DNA of 64,000 nucleotides from JANXQG01 sp963824275 (GCA_963824275.1 CAWGOT010000006.1:1426001-1490000), one strand, 5' to 3'; shown: positions 49,287 through 58,455, numbered from the stretch's first letter. Notes: a model not told the origin generated them from the sequence alone. A program made the numbers and translations.

Positions 49287-49886
49287 ATGTCTGAACTGAC
49301 CCGCTCGGTAACCGAACTGATTGACGAGTTCGCCAAAATGCCCGGCATCGGCCGGAAGTCGGCCGAACGGTTGGCGTATTACGTGCTCCGGCTGAACCGT
49401 GCGGAGGCGTTGGTCCTGGCGGATGCAATTCGCAATGTCAAGGAAAACGTGCGGTATTGTCGCAATTGTTACAACCTGGCGGAGCAGGAGGAGTGTGAGA
49501 TCTGCCGCGATCCGGGCCGAAATCGCGAGGTAATCTGCGTTGTGGAGCAGCCGCGCAATCTGATGGCCCTGGAGCAGTCTGGGGTCTATCGCGGTTTGTA
49601 CCACGTCCTTTTGGGGCGAATTGCCCCCTTGGAAGGGACCGGGCCCGACCAATTGACGATCGACGCCCTGGTCCAGCGCGTGCGCGGCGGCACCGTTCGG
49701 GAAATCGTCATGGCCACGAACCCGACGGTCGAAGGCGACGGGACGGCCCTCTACATTTCGAACCTCCTCAGCGATTGTGCGGTGCGAGTTACGCGTCTGG
49801 CACGTGGCATTACGACCGGCAGTATGCTAGAATTTGCTAATAAGGAAGTCCTGGCAGACGCCCTTTCCGGACGGCAGGCTTTTTGA
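49287..49886 (+). CDS. recR: Recombination mediator RecR
   Basis: 199 residues. Helix-hairpin-helix MPGIGRKSAERLAYYVL, zinc finger CRNCYNLAEQEECEICRDPG, then the Toprim domain with VVEQPRNLMALEQSGVYRGL and Walker-like motif ATNPTVEGDGTALYI. Full length for the family. Acts with RecO/RecF in gap repair. Overlaps no neighbour; rpoN begins 15 nt later. Confidence 0.95.
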   Translation: MSELTRSVTELIDEFAKMPGIGRKSAERLAYYVLRLNRAEALVLADAIRNVKENVRYCRNCYNLAEQEECEICRDPGRNREVICVVEQPRNLMALEQSGVYRGLYHVLLGRIAPLEGTGPDQLTIDALVQRVRGGTVREIVMATNPTVEGDGTALYISNLLSDCAVRVTRLARGITTGSMLEFANKEVLADALSGRQAF

Positions 49887-49901
49887 TTGGATTGATTAGC
49901 G

Positions 49902-51431
49902 ATGCGACTTTCACTCGGTCAAGACTTGCGGATGCAGCAGAAACAGGTTCTGGCGCCGCGGATGATCCAGTCGATGGAGATTCTGCAGTTGCCCATCCTG
50001 GCACTGCAGGAGCGGATCGAGCAGGAGATCGAAGAGAATCCCGTTCTCGATCTGCGCGAGGACGATCCCGATCTGCCCTCGGAGGAAACTTCCGAGCAAC
50101 CGGAGGGCCAGGATTCGCCCAACGCGCCTTCCGAGGAAGAGCGGGAGCTGGTCATCAATGAAACGACCAAGAACGAGGACGATTTCGAGCGGCTGATGAA
50201 GATGGACGAGGAGTGGCCGGACCACTTCGAGGAACACTCCCGTCCGTCGCGCGGCGAAACGGAAGAGGCCGGCGAGCGGAAGCTCGACGCCATGGCCAAC
50301 ATGATCGCCCGGCCGCAGTCGTTGCAGGACTACCTCCGCGACCAGTTGGGCTGGTTCGGGATCGAGCCGGACCTGAGGGCGATGTGCGAGCGAATCATCT
50401 ATAATCTCGATACCAACGGCTATCTGCAAGGCCGGTTGGAAGACCTCTTAGGGCTGGACGCGACGCGGGAAGATCACGCCCTGGCCGAGCGGGCCCTGGC
50501 CGTCGTGCAGAGGCTCGACCCGCCCGGCGTGGCTGCCCGCAGTCTGCAAGAATGCCTGCTGCTGCAGCTCATTCCTGGCATACCGCTTTTCGAACAGTTG
50601 CAAACGCTTATCACTTCGCACCTGGAGGACATCGAGCACAACCGCCTGCCGGTGATCAGCCGCCGCACGGGCTTCTCGATCGAGTTGATCCAGCAGGCCT
50701 TGACCGAATTGCGGAAGCTCAATCCCAAGCCGGGGGCCGAGTACAACAACGTGCCGGTGCCGCCCGTCACGCCCGACGTCTTCGTGGAACTGGGCGAAGA
50801 CGGCAAATATCTGGTTCGCCTGGAAGACGGCCGCACGCCCAGCCTCTTCATCAGTCCCTATTACCGCAAGCTGTTCGCCGCAGGCCAGGTGAATGACGAG
50901 ACCCGCGAGTACATCAAGCGGAAGATCAATTCGGCCCAATGGCTGATCGACTCCATCCAGCAGCGGCGGAGCACGCTCACGCGAGTCTCGCAGGCCATCG
51001 TCGATCACCAGACCGAGTTCCTCAGCAAGGGCCCCGAGGCGATCGAGCCCTTGAAGATGCAGCAGATCGCCGACAAGGTCGGGGTCCACGTGACCACGGT
51101 CAGCCGGGCGGTGGACGACAAGTGGATCCAGACGCCGCGCGGGATCTTCCCTTTGAAGCGGTTCTTCTGCGGCGGCACCGTCAGCGCCGACGGCGAAGAG
51201 GTGGCCTGGGACACGATCCGCTTGAAGCTTCAGGAGCTGATCGACAACGAGGACAAGCAGCACCCCAAGAGCGACGACCTGTTGGTGCAGGATCTCGCCG
51301 CCGCCGGCATTACCGTGGCCCGCCGCACGGTGACCAAGTACCGCAAGGCGATGAATATCCCCAGTTCGCGGCAGCGACGCGATTGGAGCAATACCGGCGA
51401 GAAACCGCCGGAAACCTCTGAGGACGAGTAA
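49902..51431 (+). CDS. rpoN: RNA polymerase sigma-54 factor RpoN
   Basis: 509 residues. The N-terminal Gln/Leu-rich activator region (LRMQQKQVLAPRMIQSMEIL), an acidic linker, the core-binding domain (RPQSLQDYLRDQLGW), the helix-turn-helix and the RpoN box ARRTVTKYRKAMNIPSSRQR near the C-terminus are all present. Binds -24/-12 promoters and requires AAA+ activators. Located right after recR, a placement sometimes seen in planctomycetes. Confidence 0.95.
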   Translation: MRLSLGQDLRMQQKQVLAPRMIQSMEILQLPILALQERIEQEIEENPVLDLREDDPDLPSEETSEQPEGQDSPNAPSEEERELVINETTKNEDDFERLMKMDEEWPDHFEEHSRPSRGETEEAGERKLDAMANMIARPQSLQDYLRDQLGWFGIEPDLRAMCERIIYNLDTNGYLQGRLEDLLGLDATREDHALAERALAVVQRLDPPGVAARSLQECLLLQLIPGIPLFEQLQTLITSHLEDIEHNRLPVISRRTGFSIELIQQALTELRKLNPKPGAEYNNVPVPPVTPDVFVELGEDGKYLVRLEDGRTPSLFISPYYRKLFAAGQVNDETREYIKRKINSAQWLIDSIQQRRSTLTRVSQAIVDHQTEFLSKGPEAIEPLKMQQIADKVGVHVTTVSRAVDDKWIQTPRGIFPLKRFFCGGTVSADGEEVAWDTIRLKLQELIDNEDKQHPKSDDLLVQDLAAAGITVARRTVTKYRKAMNIPSSRQRRDWSNTGEKPPETSEDE

Positions 51432-51462
51432 CTTCCGGTTTTGGGTGGCATGCCACACAAGA

Positions 51463-51852
51463 CTAACCCTCCGTTTGAAAATATTCCGGCACGCGCTGCA
51501 CCTTTCCCTCTCGGTCGATGACGGCCAGCGTTACGTTGCCGACGGCCAGTAGTTCTTCCTGCCGGAAGAGCCGATATTCATGCTCGATCTTGGCCGGCGT
51601 GACCCGCACGATCGTCGTCCGCAAACGCAAGATGTCGTCATAGCGCGCCGGGCGGTGGAAGCGGCATTCGGCTCGCACCACCACGACCAGCATGCCCTCG
51701 GCTTCCATTTGCCGGTAATTCCCTCCCGATGCCCGTAAGAGTTCGGTCCGCCCGATCTCAAAATAGGTAAAGTAGAAGGCATGATGCAGGAAGCCCATCG
51801 GGTCGGTTTCCTGGTAGCGGACGCGGAGTTCGATTTCGTGTTCTCGAAGCAT
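51463..51852 (-). CDS. Acyl-CoA thioesterase (4HBT/YbgC-like)
   Basis: 129 residues. YbgC-like start ELRVRYQETDPMGFLHHAFY with the catalytic Asp in the ETD segment, YFEIGRTELLRASGG, and the hot-dog strand CRFHRPARYDDILRLRT. It hydrolyses acyl-CoA thioesters; substrate length is unknown. Convergent with rpoN, separated by about 30 bases. Confidence 0.88.
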   Translation of the reverse strand: MLREHEIELRVRYQETDPMGFLHHAFYFTYFEIGRTELLRASGGNYRQMEAEGMLVVVVRAECRFHRPARYDDILRLRTTIVRVTPAKIEHEYRLFRQEELLAVGNVTLAVIDREGKVQRVPEYFQTEG

Positions 51853-51956
51853 GAGTAAGATTCTATACGCCGGCGATGGTTGACGGAACCTTCCCCGCCC
51901 CCTATATTAAGACGAGTTATGGTTATGCGATGTTCCTCAATAGTAGGGGTATGGCA

Positions 51957-52454
51957 ATGAGTTCCGGCGAGGGCACAGGTACGGCGTTTGCCACAGGGCG
52001 AGGCAGAAACTACCCTGCCATCCGCCAGTTCACCGTTTTCCTCGAAAACCGCGTCGGCCAACTCCTCGAGGTCATTCGCCGCTTCGAGGGCACCAAGGTC
52101 CGCATCGTCGCCCTCTCGATTTCCGATGCCGGCGAGTGCGCTTTCGTGCGTTTCCTGCTCAGCCATCCCGAGGAGGGCCGCGAGATTCTCGAACGGGCCG
52201 GCCTGGCGATTATCGAGAGCGATCTGATCGGCGTGGACTTGCCGGACGGTTCCGACGCACTGCTGAGGATCTGCACCGCGCTGTTGCAGGCGGAGGTCAA
52301 CATCATCCAGGCCTATCCCCTTCTGATCCGTCCCCGCGGACGGGCCGCCGTGGCGCTGATGGTCGATAATATCGAGATGGGGCAGGAGACCTTGGCGGGC
52401 AAGGAATTCAGCATGATTACCGAAGCCGACTTGCAGGAGCCGCTCGAAGAATAA
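51957..52454 (+). CDS. ACT-domain protein
   Basis: About 165 residues. ATG 51957 is preferred since AGGGG at 51945-51949 lies 7 bases upstream; ATG 51930 and 51951 are alternatives. Two ACT-like ferredoxin folds are visible: IRQFTVFLENRVGQLLEVIR and LLQAEVNIIQAYPLLIRPRG. Such proteins bind amino acids and regulate metabolism; this one lies next to argJ/argC on the opposite strand. Exact ligand unknown. Confidence 0.8.
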   Translation: MSSGEGTGTAFATGRGRNYPAIRQFTVFLENRVGQLLEVIRRFEGTKVRIVALSISDAGECAFVRFLLSHPEEGREILERAGLAIIESDLIGVDLPDGSDALLRICTALLQAEVNIIQAYPLLIRPRGRAAVALMVDNIEMGQETLAGKEFSMITEADLQEPLEE

Positions 52455-52456
52455 TC

Positions 52457-53650
52457 TTACGTGTGATAGTCGGCGTTCAGCCGCACATACTCCGCCGTCA
52501 GGTCGGCGGTCCAGAATCGCACTCCGGCGGCGCCTTCGCTGAAGGCCATTTCGATCAACGTGTCGCGATTGTCGCGAATTGATTTCGAGACGGCCGCCGC
52601 GTCGAATTGCACCGGCGCTCCGTCGCGATACAGCAGGCAGCCGTTCAGATGCAAGGTCACGCCCCGCGGATCGAACGGCACGTTGGCGTAACCCGCGGCC
52701 GAAACGATCCGCCCCCAGTTGGGATCGGCCCCATGAATGGCCGTCATCACCAGAGGGCTGTTGGCCACGGTCTTGGCGATGGCCAGTGCCGCGGTGCGGT
52801 CGGCACAGCCGGAAATCTCGATGGTCACCAGGTGCGTCGATCCTTCCCCGTCGCCGGCAATCGCCTTGGCCAGGTCGATCGCGACTTCATCCAGCGTGCG
52901 GCGGAAGCTCGCCAACTCGGCCCCGGCCAACGGTTCTCCGCCCGCGGCGCCGCTTGCCACCAGCAGCACGGTGTCGTTCGTGCTCATGTGACCGTCAACG
53001 CTCATGCAATTGAAGCTCACGTCGGCCGACGCCCGCAGCGCCTCCTGGGCCGCGGCCGGATCGAGCGGGGCATCGGTCATGATCAGGGCCAGCATGGTTG
53101 CCATGTTGGGCCCCATCATGGCAGCCCCCTTGGCAATGCCGGTGACTTGAATCTTGCGGCCGCCGATAGTCGCCGAGCGGTTGGCCGTCTTGATGACCGT
53201 GTCGGTCGTGAGCATTCCCCGCGCGGCCGCTTCCAGGTGGGCCTGCGACGTGCCTAATTGCCCGGCGGCAGCCGAAATGCCCTCGGCAATTCGCTCCATC
53301 GGCAGAAACGCGCCGATTACGCCCGTAGAAAGCACCAGGACCTGATCGTCGGCCGCTCCGCACTGCGCCGCGGCAAGGCGGGCCATCTCGCGGGCATCTT
53401 CCAGGCCGCGGTCGCCCGTGCAGGCGTTGGCCACGCCCGAGCAGATCACGACCGCCCGAATCCGGTCACTGGGCGTGCGGCTGCGATCCAGGGCCACAGG
53501 CGCTGCGTAAACAAGATTCTGCGTGTAGACTCCCACGCCCGTTGCCGCCCGGTCGCAGACCACCAGCGTGAGGTCGAGTTTGCTCGGATCGCGCTTGATG
53601 CGGCAGTGGACGCCGGCCAGCGAAAAGCCCTGAGGTACGTGGTTCGACAT
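52457..53650 (-). CDS. argJ: Bifunctional ornithine acetyltransferase/N-acetylglutamate synthase ArgJ
   Basis: 397 residues from ATG 53650 (MSNHVPQGFSLAGVHCRIKR) preceded by AAGGAGA. Conserved segments: LVVCDRAATGVGVYTQNLVY, MLTTDTVIKTAN, and the autoproteolysis site KGAAMMGPNMATMLALIMTD. C-terminal DLTAEYVRLNADYHT is as expected. It catalyses the acetyl-recycling step of arginine biosynthesis. The codons upstream of 53650 come from a dispersed repeat. Confidence 0.95.
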   Translation of the reverse strand: MSNHVPQGFSLAGVHCRIKRDPSKLDLTLVVCDRAATGVGVYTQNLVYAAPVALDRSRTPSDRIRAVVICSGVANACTGDRGLEDAREMARLAAAQCGAADDQVLVLSTGVIGAFLPMERIAEGISAAAGQLGTSQAHLEAAARGMLTTDTVIKTANRSATIGGRKIQVTGIAKGAAMMGPNMATMLALIMTDAPLDPAAAQEALRASADVSFNCMSVDGHMSTNDTVLLVASGAAGGEPLAGAELASFRRTLDEVAIDLAKAIAGDGEGSTHLVTIEISGCADRTAALAIAKTVANSPLVMTAIHGADPNWGRIVSAAGYANVPFDPRGVTLHLNGCLLYRDGAPVQFDAAAVSKSIRDNRDTLIEMAFSEGAAGVRFWTADLTAEYVRLNADYHT

Positions 53651-53673
53651 GCTGAGTCTCCTTGGTTCATTCT

Positions 53674-53706
53674 GGTGGGTCTGTGCTGCGCTTGACCACA
53701 CCCTAC
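53674..53706. repeat. Half copy of the TAGGGTG/CACCCTA repeat
   Basis: GGTGGGTCTGTGCTGCGCTT and GACCACACCCTACG match one arm of the inverted repeats at 18814-18894 and 57080-57164. It lies between argC and argJ. Confidence 0.7.
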
Positions 53707-53709
53707 GTA

Positions 53710-54717
53710 TTACAACGCCATCGTTTCCGGATAGCCAAACATGAGGTTGAAGTTTTGCACGGCCGCCCCCGAGGCGCCCTTGATCAAGTTATCGATGCAA
53801 CTGATCGTCATCACGCGGCCGCGAACCCGCCGCGCCGTGATGTCGCAATAGTTCGTCATGGCGCAGTCCTTGGTGCCCGGCAAGTGCTGGACCACGCGCA
53901 CGAACGGCTCGTCGGCATAAAACGCCTCCAGCGCCTGCATGAGCTGCTCTTCGCTGATCGCTCCCACAGGCCGGGCGTAGGCCGTCGTCAAAATGCCCCG
54001 ATCCATCGGCACCAACTGCGGCGTGAAGATCACCTCGACGGGCTTCCCCGCCGCCGCGGAGAGAACCTGGTCGATCTCAGGCGTATGGCGATGGCGGCCG
54101 ATGTTGTAGGCCGAGATGCTCTCGTTGCACTCCGGGTAATGATAGGTGAGCTTGGGCGTCCGCCCTCCGCCGCTCACGCCGCTCTTGGAATCGACGATGA
54201 TGTCGTCGCTCTCGATGAGTCCAGCCTTCAGCAGCGGCGCCAGGGCGAGAATCGCCGAGGTCGGATAGCAGCCGGGGTTGGCCACGAGCGGGGCCGACGG
54301 GATCTGGGCTCGATACAACTCCGGCAGACCGTATACGACCTTGCCCAAGCGCTCGGGGTCGGTGTGCTTCTGGCCGTACCACTGGGCGAAGACTTCGGCA
54401 TCGTTGAGGCGATAGTCGGCGCTGAAGTCGACGACCCGCGTGCCGGCGGCCAGCAGGTGCGGAATCACGGCGCTGCTGGCGCCGTGCGGCAGGCAGCTAA
54501 AGGCACACTCCGCCCGCGCGGCGATCTCCGCCGGCGTGAGGTCTTCCAATCGCAGGTCCAATCGATCGGTGAGCGAAGGATGGATCATGGCGATCGGCGG
54601 CTGACCTTCCTGCCGGCTGGTAACGGCGACAATCTCCGCCCCCGGATGGCGGAGCAGGATCTTGATCAGTTCGAGCGCCGTGTAGCCCGTGGCGCCTAAA
54701 ATGGCAATGCGTGTCAT
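53710..54717 (-). CDS. argC: N-acetyl-gamma-glutamyl-phosphate reductase ArgC
   Basis: 335 residues. Rossmann start MTRIAILGATGYTALELIKI, catalytic Cys context LVANPGCYPTSAILALAPLL, and GVSGGGRTPKLTYHYPEC. Reduces N-acetylglutamyl phosphate in arginine synthesis. It lies upstream of argJ on the same strand, separated by the repeat, and probably shares its operon. Confidence 0.95.
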   Translation of the reverse strand: MTRIAILGATGYTALELIKILLRHPGAEIVAVTSRQEGQPPIAMIHPSLTDRLDLRLEDLTPAEIAARAECAFSCLPHGASSAVIPHLLAAGTRVVDFSADYRLNDAEVFAQWYGQKHTDPERLGKVVYGLPELYRAQIPSAPLVANPGCYPTSAILALAPLLKAGLIESDDIIVDSKSGVSGGGRTPKLTYHYPECNESISAYNIGRHRHTPEIDQVLSAAAGKPVEVIFTPQLVPMDRGILTTAYARPVGAISEEQLMQALEAFYADEPFVRVVQHLPGTKDCAMTNYCDITARRVRGRVMTISCIDNLIKGASGAAVQNFNLMFGYPETMAL

Positions 54718-54961
54718 GGTCTCATTCCAGCGTGAGGAAAGGGCATGCGTGAAAACAAATTAGTATAGCGAACTCGGCGTTCACGCCAAGGCGGGGCCTG
54801 ATTTGCCCGACGCCGAGTGGAACGCACCAGCGGCAAGTTCGATCCCGTATTCCAATCAGCGGACACGGGAATCGCTAGACTTCCTTCGGTTCGCCCGCCA
54901 TGACGCGATTAGTGTCGGGACCCAGGTTCCAGTAGAGGGGGATGGGCGACACATACACGGC

Positions 54962-55874
54962 CTACCTGCCCAGTCCCATTCCGCTTTTTCCCAGGAACCC
55001 CTGGCTTTTCAGCCAGCCCTCGCAGCACTTGGGCCACTCGGAAGTGCCCGAGATATCCTTGGCCAGGCCGACGCCATGTTGGCCAGGGCGGAAGATATGC
55101 AACTCCGCCGGCACGCCCGCCTTGCGCAGGGCAAGGTAGAAATAGAGGCTGTTTTCCGCGGGCACGGTTTTATCCGCGTCGGTTTGGAACAGAAACGTCG
55201 GTGGCGTTTCTTTCGTCACTTGCTTCTCGTTGGAAAGGCTTCTCACCAGTTCGGCCGGAGCGTCCTTGCCGATCAAATTCTCCTGCGAGCCGCGGTGCGT
55301 ATACGGTTCGTCAAAGGCAATGACCGCGTAGCAGAGGATGAGGAAATCGGGCCGGCAGCTTGCGCGGGCAATCGGGTCGTCAGCCGCAGGATTGCCGCGG
55401 TCGAAGTGCGTTCCCGCGGTCGATGCCAGGTGCCCGCCCGCGGAGAAGCCCATGATGCCGATCCGCTTGGGATCGACCTTCCACTCCGCCGCCCGCGCGG
55501 ACCGTGCGGATTGCCCTCTGGGCATCGTCCAAGGGCGCCGGGTGCTGATAGCCGCGGCCGTGATGACGGTAGTCGAGAACGAATGCCGCCACGCCGATGG
55601 AATTCAGCCACTTGGCCACGTCCGAGCCTTCGTGCTCAACAGACACATGGCCATAGCCGCCGCCCGGACAGATGACCACCGCGGCGCCGGTCGCCGTGCT
55701 CGCGTCCGGCAGGAAGACGGTGAGCGTCGGCTTGTCTTCAGGACGGTCACCCTTGGCGCCTGGGGCCCCATTGGGCCAAAGAAGTTCGGTTTTCGATTCG
55801 GCGGCAGCAGCGGGACTAGCCACGGCCGCCGCAAGAACGATCGCCCACATGAAACAGTTATTGAGATTTTGCAT
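54962..55874 (-). CDS. Exported alpha/beta-hydrolase (acetylxylan-esterase-like), one frame break
   Basis: ATG 55874 begins a signal peptide (MQNLNNCFMWAIVLAAAVAS, AAAAES). Then LTVFLPDASTATGAAVVICP and GGGYGHVS (oxyanion region). After a frame change near 55500, RIGIMGFSAGGHLAST carries the nucleophile Ser (GxSxG), FLFQTDADKTVP the acid, and FRPGQHGVGLA the His. About 304 residues. It resembles BD-FAE/acetylxylan esterases that deacetylate polysaccharides. Upstream lie six tandem 33-bp repeats. Confidence 0.82.
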
Positions 55875-55905
55875 GATCCCTCTTCCTTCTTTGGAGCCAA
55901 TCACC

Positions 55906-56103
55906 GTAAGACGGATTGGCAATCCGTCCCACCACCAAGTAAGACGGATTGGCAATCCGTCCTACGACCAAGTAAGACGGATTGGCAATCCGTCCCACCA
56001 CCAAGTAAGACGGATTGGCAATCCGTCCTACCACCAAGTAAGACGGATTGGCAATCCGTCCCACGACCAAGTAAGACGGATTGGCAATCCGTCCCACAAC
56101 CAA
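55906..56103. repeat. Six tandem 33-bp repeats with a palindromic core
   Basis: Units start at 55906, 55939, 55972, 56005, 56038 and 56071. Each is GTAAGACGGATTGGCAATCC then GTCC(C/T)AC(C/G/A)ACCAA with minor variation. The core GACGGATTGGCAATCCGTC is self-complementary. There are no unique spacers. It lies between yraN and the esterase. Confidence 0.95.
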
Positions 56104-56120
56104 CTGCGCTAGTTGTCGCT

Positions 56121-56557
56121 TTACACCTTATGAAAAAAACTCTCCCTCACCAACCGCCTCGAAGGCGTTCTTGAAATGCTCGATCGTTGGCCGACCGCGG
56201 CCCTCCGGCCAGGTGATCGCCACGACGTTCGAACCGCGCGGGAAATTCGAGCAAACCATGCCGCTTCATGAAGGTCACCGCCAGCCGCGTCAGCTTCCGC
56301 TGCTTGACGGCATCGACGGCGTCCTCCGGATGGCCCGCCTCCTGGGAGGTGCGGGTCTTGACCTCGACAAAAACGATTGTTCGCCCATCGAGGGCCACCA
56401 GATCCAACTCTCCCGAGACCAGCCGTCGGCCGCGGGCAAGGATCTTGTAGCCCAGCCGCCGGAGATAGTGGGCCGCTTCCGCTTCGCCACGCTGGCCGAG
56501 CGTCTTCTTGGGGAAGATGCGCCGCAGCCAGGGTGTAAACAAATCGGAGAGACGCAT
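56121..56557 (-). CDS. yraN: UPF0102/YraN-family nuclease-fold protein, frame break near the end
   Basis: ATG 56557 (MRLSDLFTPWLRRIFPKKTL), then GQRGEAEAAHYLRRLGYKIL, GELDLVALDGRTIVFVEVKT with the D...E-x-K signature of the Holliday-resolvase-like PD-(D/E)XK fold. Removing one A from CGAACG near 56230 changes the tail to VVAITWPEGRGRPTIEHFKN, the expected C-terminus, ending at 56121. About 145 residues. YraN genes commonly follow rplS, as here. Confidence 0.85.
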
Positions 56558-56696
56558 CCGGGCAAAAATCCCAAATCCCAAATCCCAAATCCGAAACAAA
56601 TCCGAATGGCAAAATTCGAATGATCAAGAGTTGTTTTCGGCCTTTGGTTGTTTTGTATTCGAATTTGTTTCGGATTTCGAGTTTCGGATTTCGTAT
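56558..56696. repeat. AATCCGAAATC-type A+T-rich repeats between yraN and rplS
   Basis: Successive CCCAAATCCCAAATCC and TTTGTTTCGGATTTCGAGTT, TTCGGATTTCGTATTTATC units form inverted low-complexity arrays. Similar sequences lie at 57870-57955 and partly at 58372-58455, all between genes of the ribosomal cluster. Confidence 0.7.
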
Positions 56697-57062
56697 TTAT
56701 CTCTTCACATTATCGCTCCGCCGCTCGCGCAAACGGACGGCCTTGCCGACGCGGTCGCGGAGGTAATAGAGCTTGGCCCGCCTGGCAACACCGCTCCGCT
56801 GCACGACGATCTTGCCGATCTTGGGCGAATGGATGGGGAATTTCCGCTCGACCCCTTCGCCCTGCACGATGCGGCGGACCGTGAAGGTCTCGCGGCTGCC
56901 GCTGCCGGCCCTGGCGATAACGACGCCCGTGTAATTCTGGATGCGTTCCTTCTCGCCTTCGAGAATGCGGCACTGGACTTCGACCGTGTCGCCAATCTCA
57001 AAATGCGGAATCTCCGGCTTCAGGCTCGATTTCTCGACCAGGTTCATCAATACGTGGCTCAT
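56697..57062 (-). CDS. rplS: Ribosomal protein L19
   Basis: 121 residues: PHFEIGDTVEVQCRILEGEK, RIQNYTGVVIARAGSGSRET, FTVRRIVQGEGVERKFPIHS and KLYYLRDRVGKAVRLRE. Typical L19 length. It follows trmD after the repeat at 57080-57164, in the conserved ffh-rpsP-trmD-rplS order. Confidence 0.97.
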   Translation of the reverse strand: MSHVLMNLVEKSSLKPEIPHFEIGDTVEVQCRILEGEKERIQNYTGVVIARAGSGSRETFTVRRIVQGEGVERKFPIHSPKIGKIVVQRSGVARRAKLYYLRDRVGKAVRLRERRSDNVKR

Positions 57063-57079
57063 GGAAATACCTTTCCTAG

Positions 57080-57164
57080 TAGGGTGCGGTCAAGCGCAGT
57101 GCAGACCCACCGAGTTCGTTGCAGTTTGAATTGGTGGGTCTGCGCTGCGCTTGACCACACCCTA
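57080..57164. repeat. TAGGGTGCGGTCAAGCGCAG inverted repeat between trmD and rplS
   Basis: TAGGGTGCGGTCAAGCGCAG with GCAGACCCACC and its inverse GGTGGGTCTGCGCTGCGCTT with GACCACACCCTA. The right end (57162-57164) provides the trmD stop codon. Same family as 18814-18894 and 53674-53706. Confidence 0.85.
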
Positions 57165-57847
57165 CGTATCCAGCAAATCGGCCCGGCGCTCCTGCGTCCG
57201 CTGGCGGCTGTCTTCTTCCCGCCAACGGGCGATCTCGCCGTGGTCTCCGCTTAACAAAATCTCCGGCACCGGCAGCCCTCGGAACTCCCGGGGCCGCGTG
57301 TATTGGGCAAACTCCAACAGCCGCGGGGCCGTGGAAAACGAGTCGCACTGGCTCGATTCGGCGTCTCCCAGGACGCCCGGCACAAGCCGCATGACTGCGT
57401 CGATCATCACCATCGCGGCAACCTCGCCTCCGTTGAGCACGTAGTCGCCGATCGAAATCTCCTCCGGCTCGAGCACCAGCCGCACGCGTTCGTCAAATCC
57501 CTCATACCTGCCGCACAGCAGCAAGAGCCGCTGCCGCAGGGCCAACCGTTCCACGCCGGCCTGATCCAGCGGCCGCCCTTGCGGCGTGAGCATCACCAGG
57601 TGCCCGGATCGCCGGCCAAGGCCCGCACCGCCTCGACGCAGGCCACCACCGGCTCGACCATCATCACCATGCCCGGTCCGCCGCCGAAGGGCCGGTCATC
57701 CACCTTGTTGTGCTTGTCCTGCGACCAGTTGCGGATGTCGTGCAGGCAAACCTCAACCAGGCCCGCGTCGATCGCCCGTTTCAACAGGCTCTGACCCAGG
57801 TATCCCGGGAACATGTCGGGGAACAGGGTCAAAACGTCAAAACGCAT
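57162..57847 (-). CDS. trmD: tRNA (guanine-37-N1)-methyltransferase TrmD, one frame break
   Basis: Starts MRFDVLTLFPDMFPGYLGQS, DDRPFGGGPGMVMMVEP. After DPG, adding one G to GGG near 57601 gives HLVMLTPQGRPLDQAGVERL, LLLLCGRYEGFDERV (the deep trefoil knot, GRYEGxD) and EISIGDYVLNGGEVAAMVMI. About 229 residues. Without the correction it would be split by a TGA. Essential tRNA-modifying enzyme; split reading is therefore probably error. Confidence 0.92.
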
Positions 57848-57869
57848 AACGGGGTTACCACGGCCGGCA

Positions 57870-57955
57870 AGCCACCGAAGTTACAAAATCCGAAATCCGA
57901 ATATCGAAATCCGAAACAAATCTCAAATTTCAAATTCCAGAATTCGAACCGCTCG
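57870..57955. repeat. AATCCGAAATC-type repeats between rpsP and trmD
   Basis: AAATCCGAAATCCGAATATC, GAAATCCGAAACAAATCTCA and AAATTTCAAATTCCAGAATT are direct low-complexity repeats. No gene. Confidence 0.6.
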
Positions 57956-57979
57956 CTCAGCCCCCGTGCCGCCTACCTC

Positions 57980-58369
57980 TCACTCGCTTGCCGGCTCGGC
58001 GGGGGCTTCGGCTGCCGCGGCTTCCGGAACTTCCGCCGGTTGCGCCGCCGGACGCGACACCGACTGCCGCTTGCCCTGGGCCAGCCGCGCCAAGGCCAAC
58101 CGCTGGGCCTCGACGTGCGTCCCCTCGGCGCCATACTTCTTGATCAATACGCTGACTTTGTCCGAGGGCTGGGCCCCGACGCTCAGCCAATACTTGATCC
58201 GCTCGGAATTGAGCCTTGCCCGCGCATCGGTCTCCGGCACCATCGGATCGTAGGTGCCAAGCTCCTCCAAAACACGGCCGTCGCGCGGCACCCGGATTTC
58301 CATCGCGCAGATGCGAAAGAAAGGGCGATGCTTGCGGCCCATCTTCTTCATACGAATTCGAACTGACAC
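57980..58369 (-). CDS. rpsP: Ribosomal protein S16
   Basis: 129 residues. MSVRIRMKKMGRKHRPFFRI and CAMEIRVPRDGRVLEELGTY are typical S16; the C-terminal tail (PAAQPAEVPEAAAAEAPAEP) is a long Ala/Pro/Glu extension absent from E. coli S16. Part of the ffh-rpsP-trmD-rplS cluster. Confidence 0.96.
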   Translation of the reverse strand: MSVRIRMKKMGRKHRPFFRICAMEIRVPRDGRVLEELGTYDPMVPETDARARLNSERIKYWLSVGAQPSDKVSVLIKKYGAEGTHVEAQRLALARLAQGKRQSVSRPAAQPAEVPEAAAAEAPAEPASE

Positions 58370-58371
58370 AC

Positions 58372-58455
58372 TCGTCTCCTCTTAGGTCTTAGTACTTAGT
58401 ACTTAGTACTCAGTACTCAGATTTCAAATCTCAAATCTCAGATCTCAAATTTCAG
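58372..58455. repeat. TTAGTACTTAGTACT and CAAATCTCAAATCTCAG tandem repeats between ffh and rpsP
   Basis: Successive CTTAGTACTTAGTACTTAGT and TCAAATCTCAAATCTCAGAT units. Low-complexity tandem sequence of unclear origin, no gene. Confidence 0.75.

Noticed and set aside
53662..54699. Plus-strand frame of 345 residues opposite argC
   Set aside because: Shadow of ArgC, whose catalytic Cys and Rossmann motifs are plain on the minus strand.
55906..56103. CRISPR array
   Set aside because: All 33 bases of each unit repeat; there are no distinct spacers, so it is a plain tandem array.
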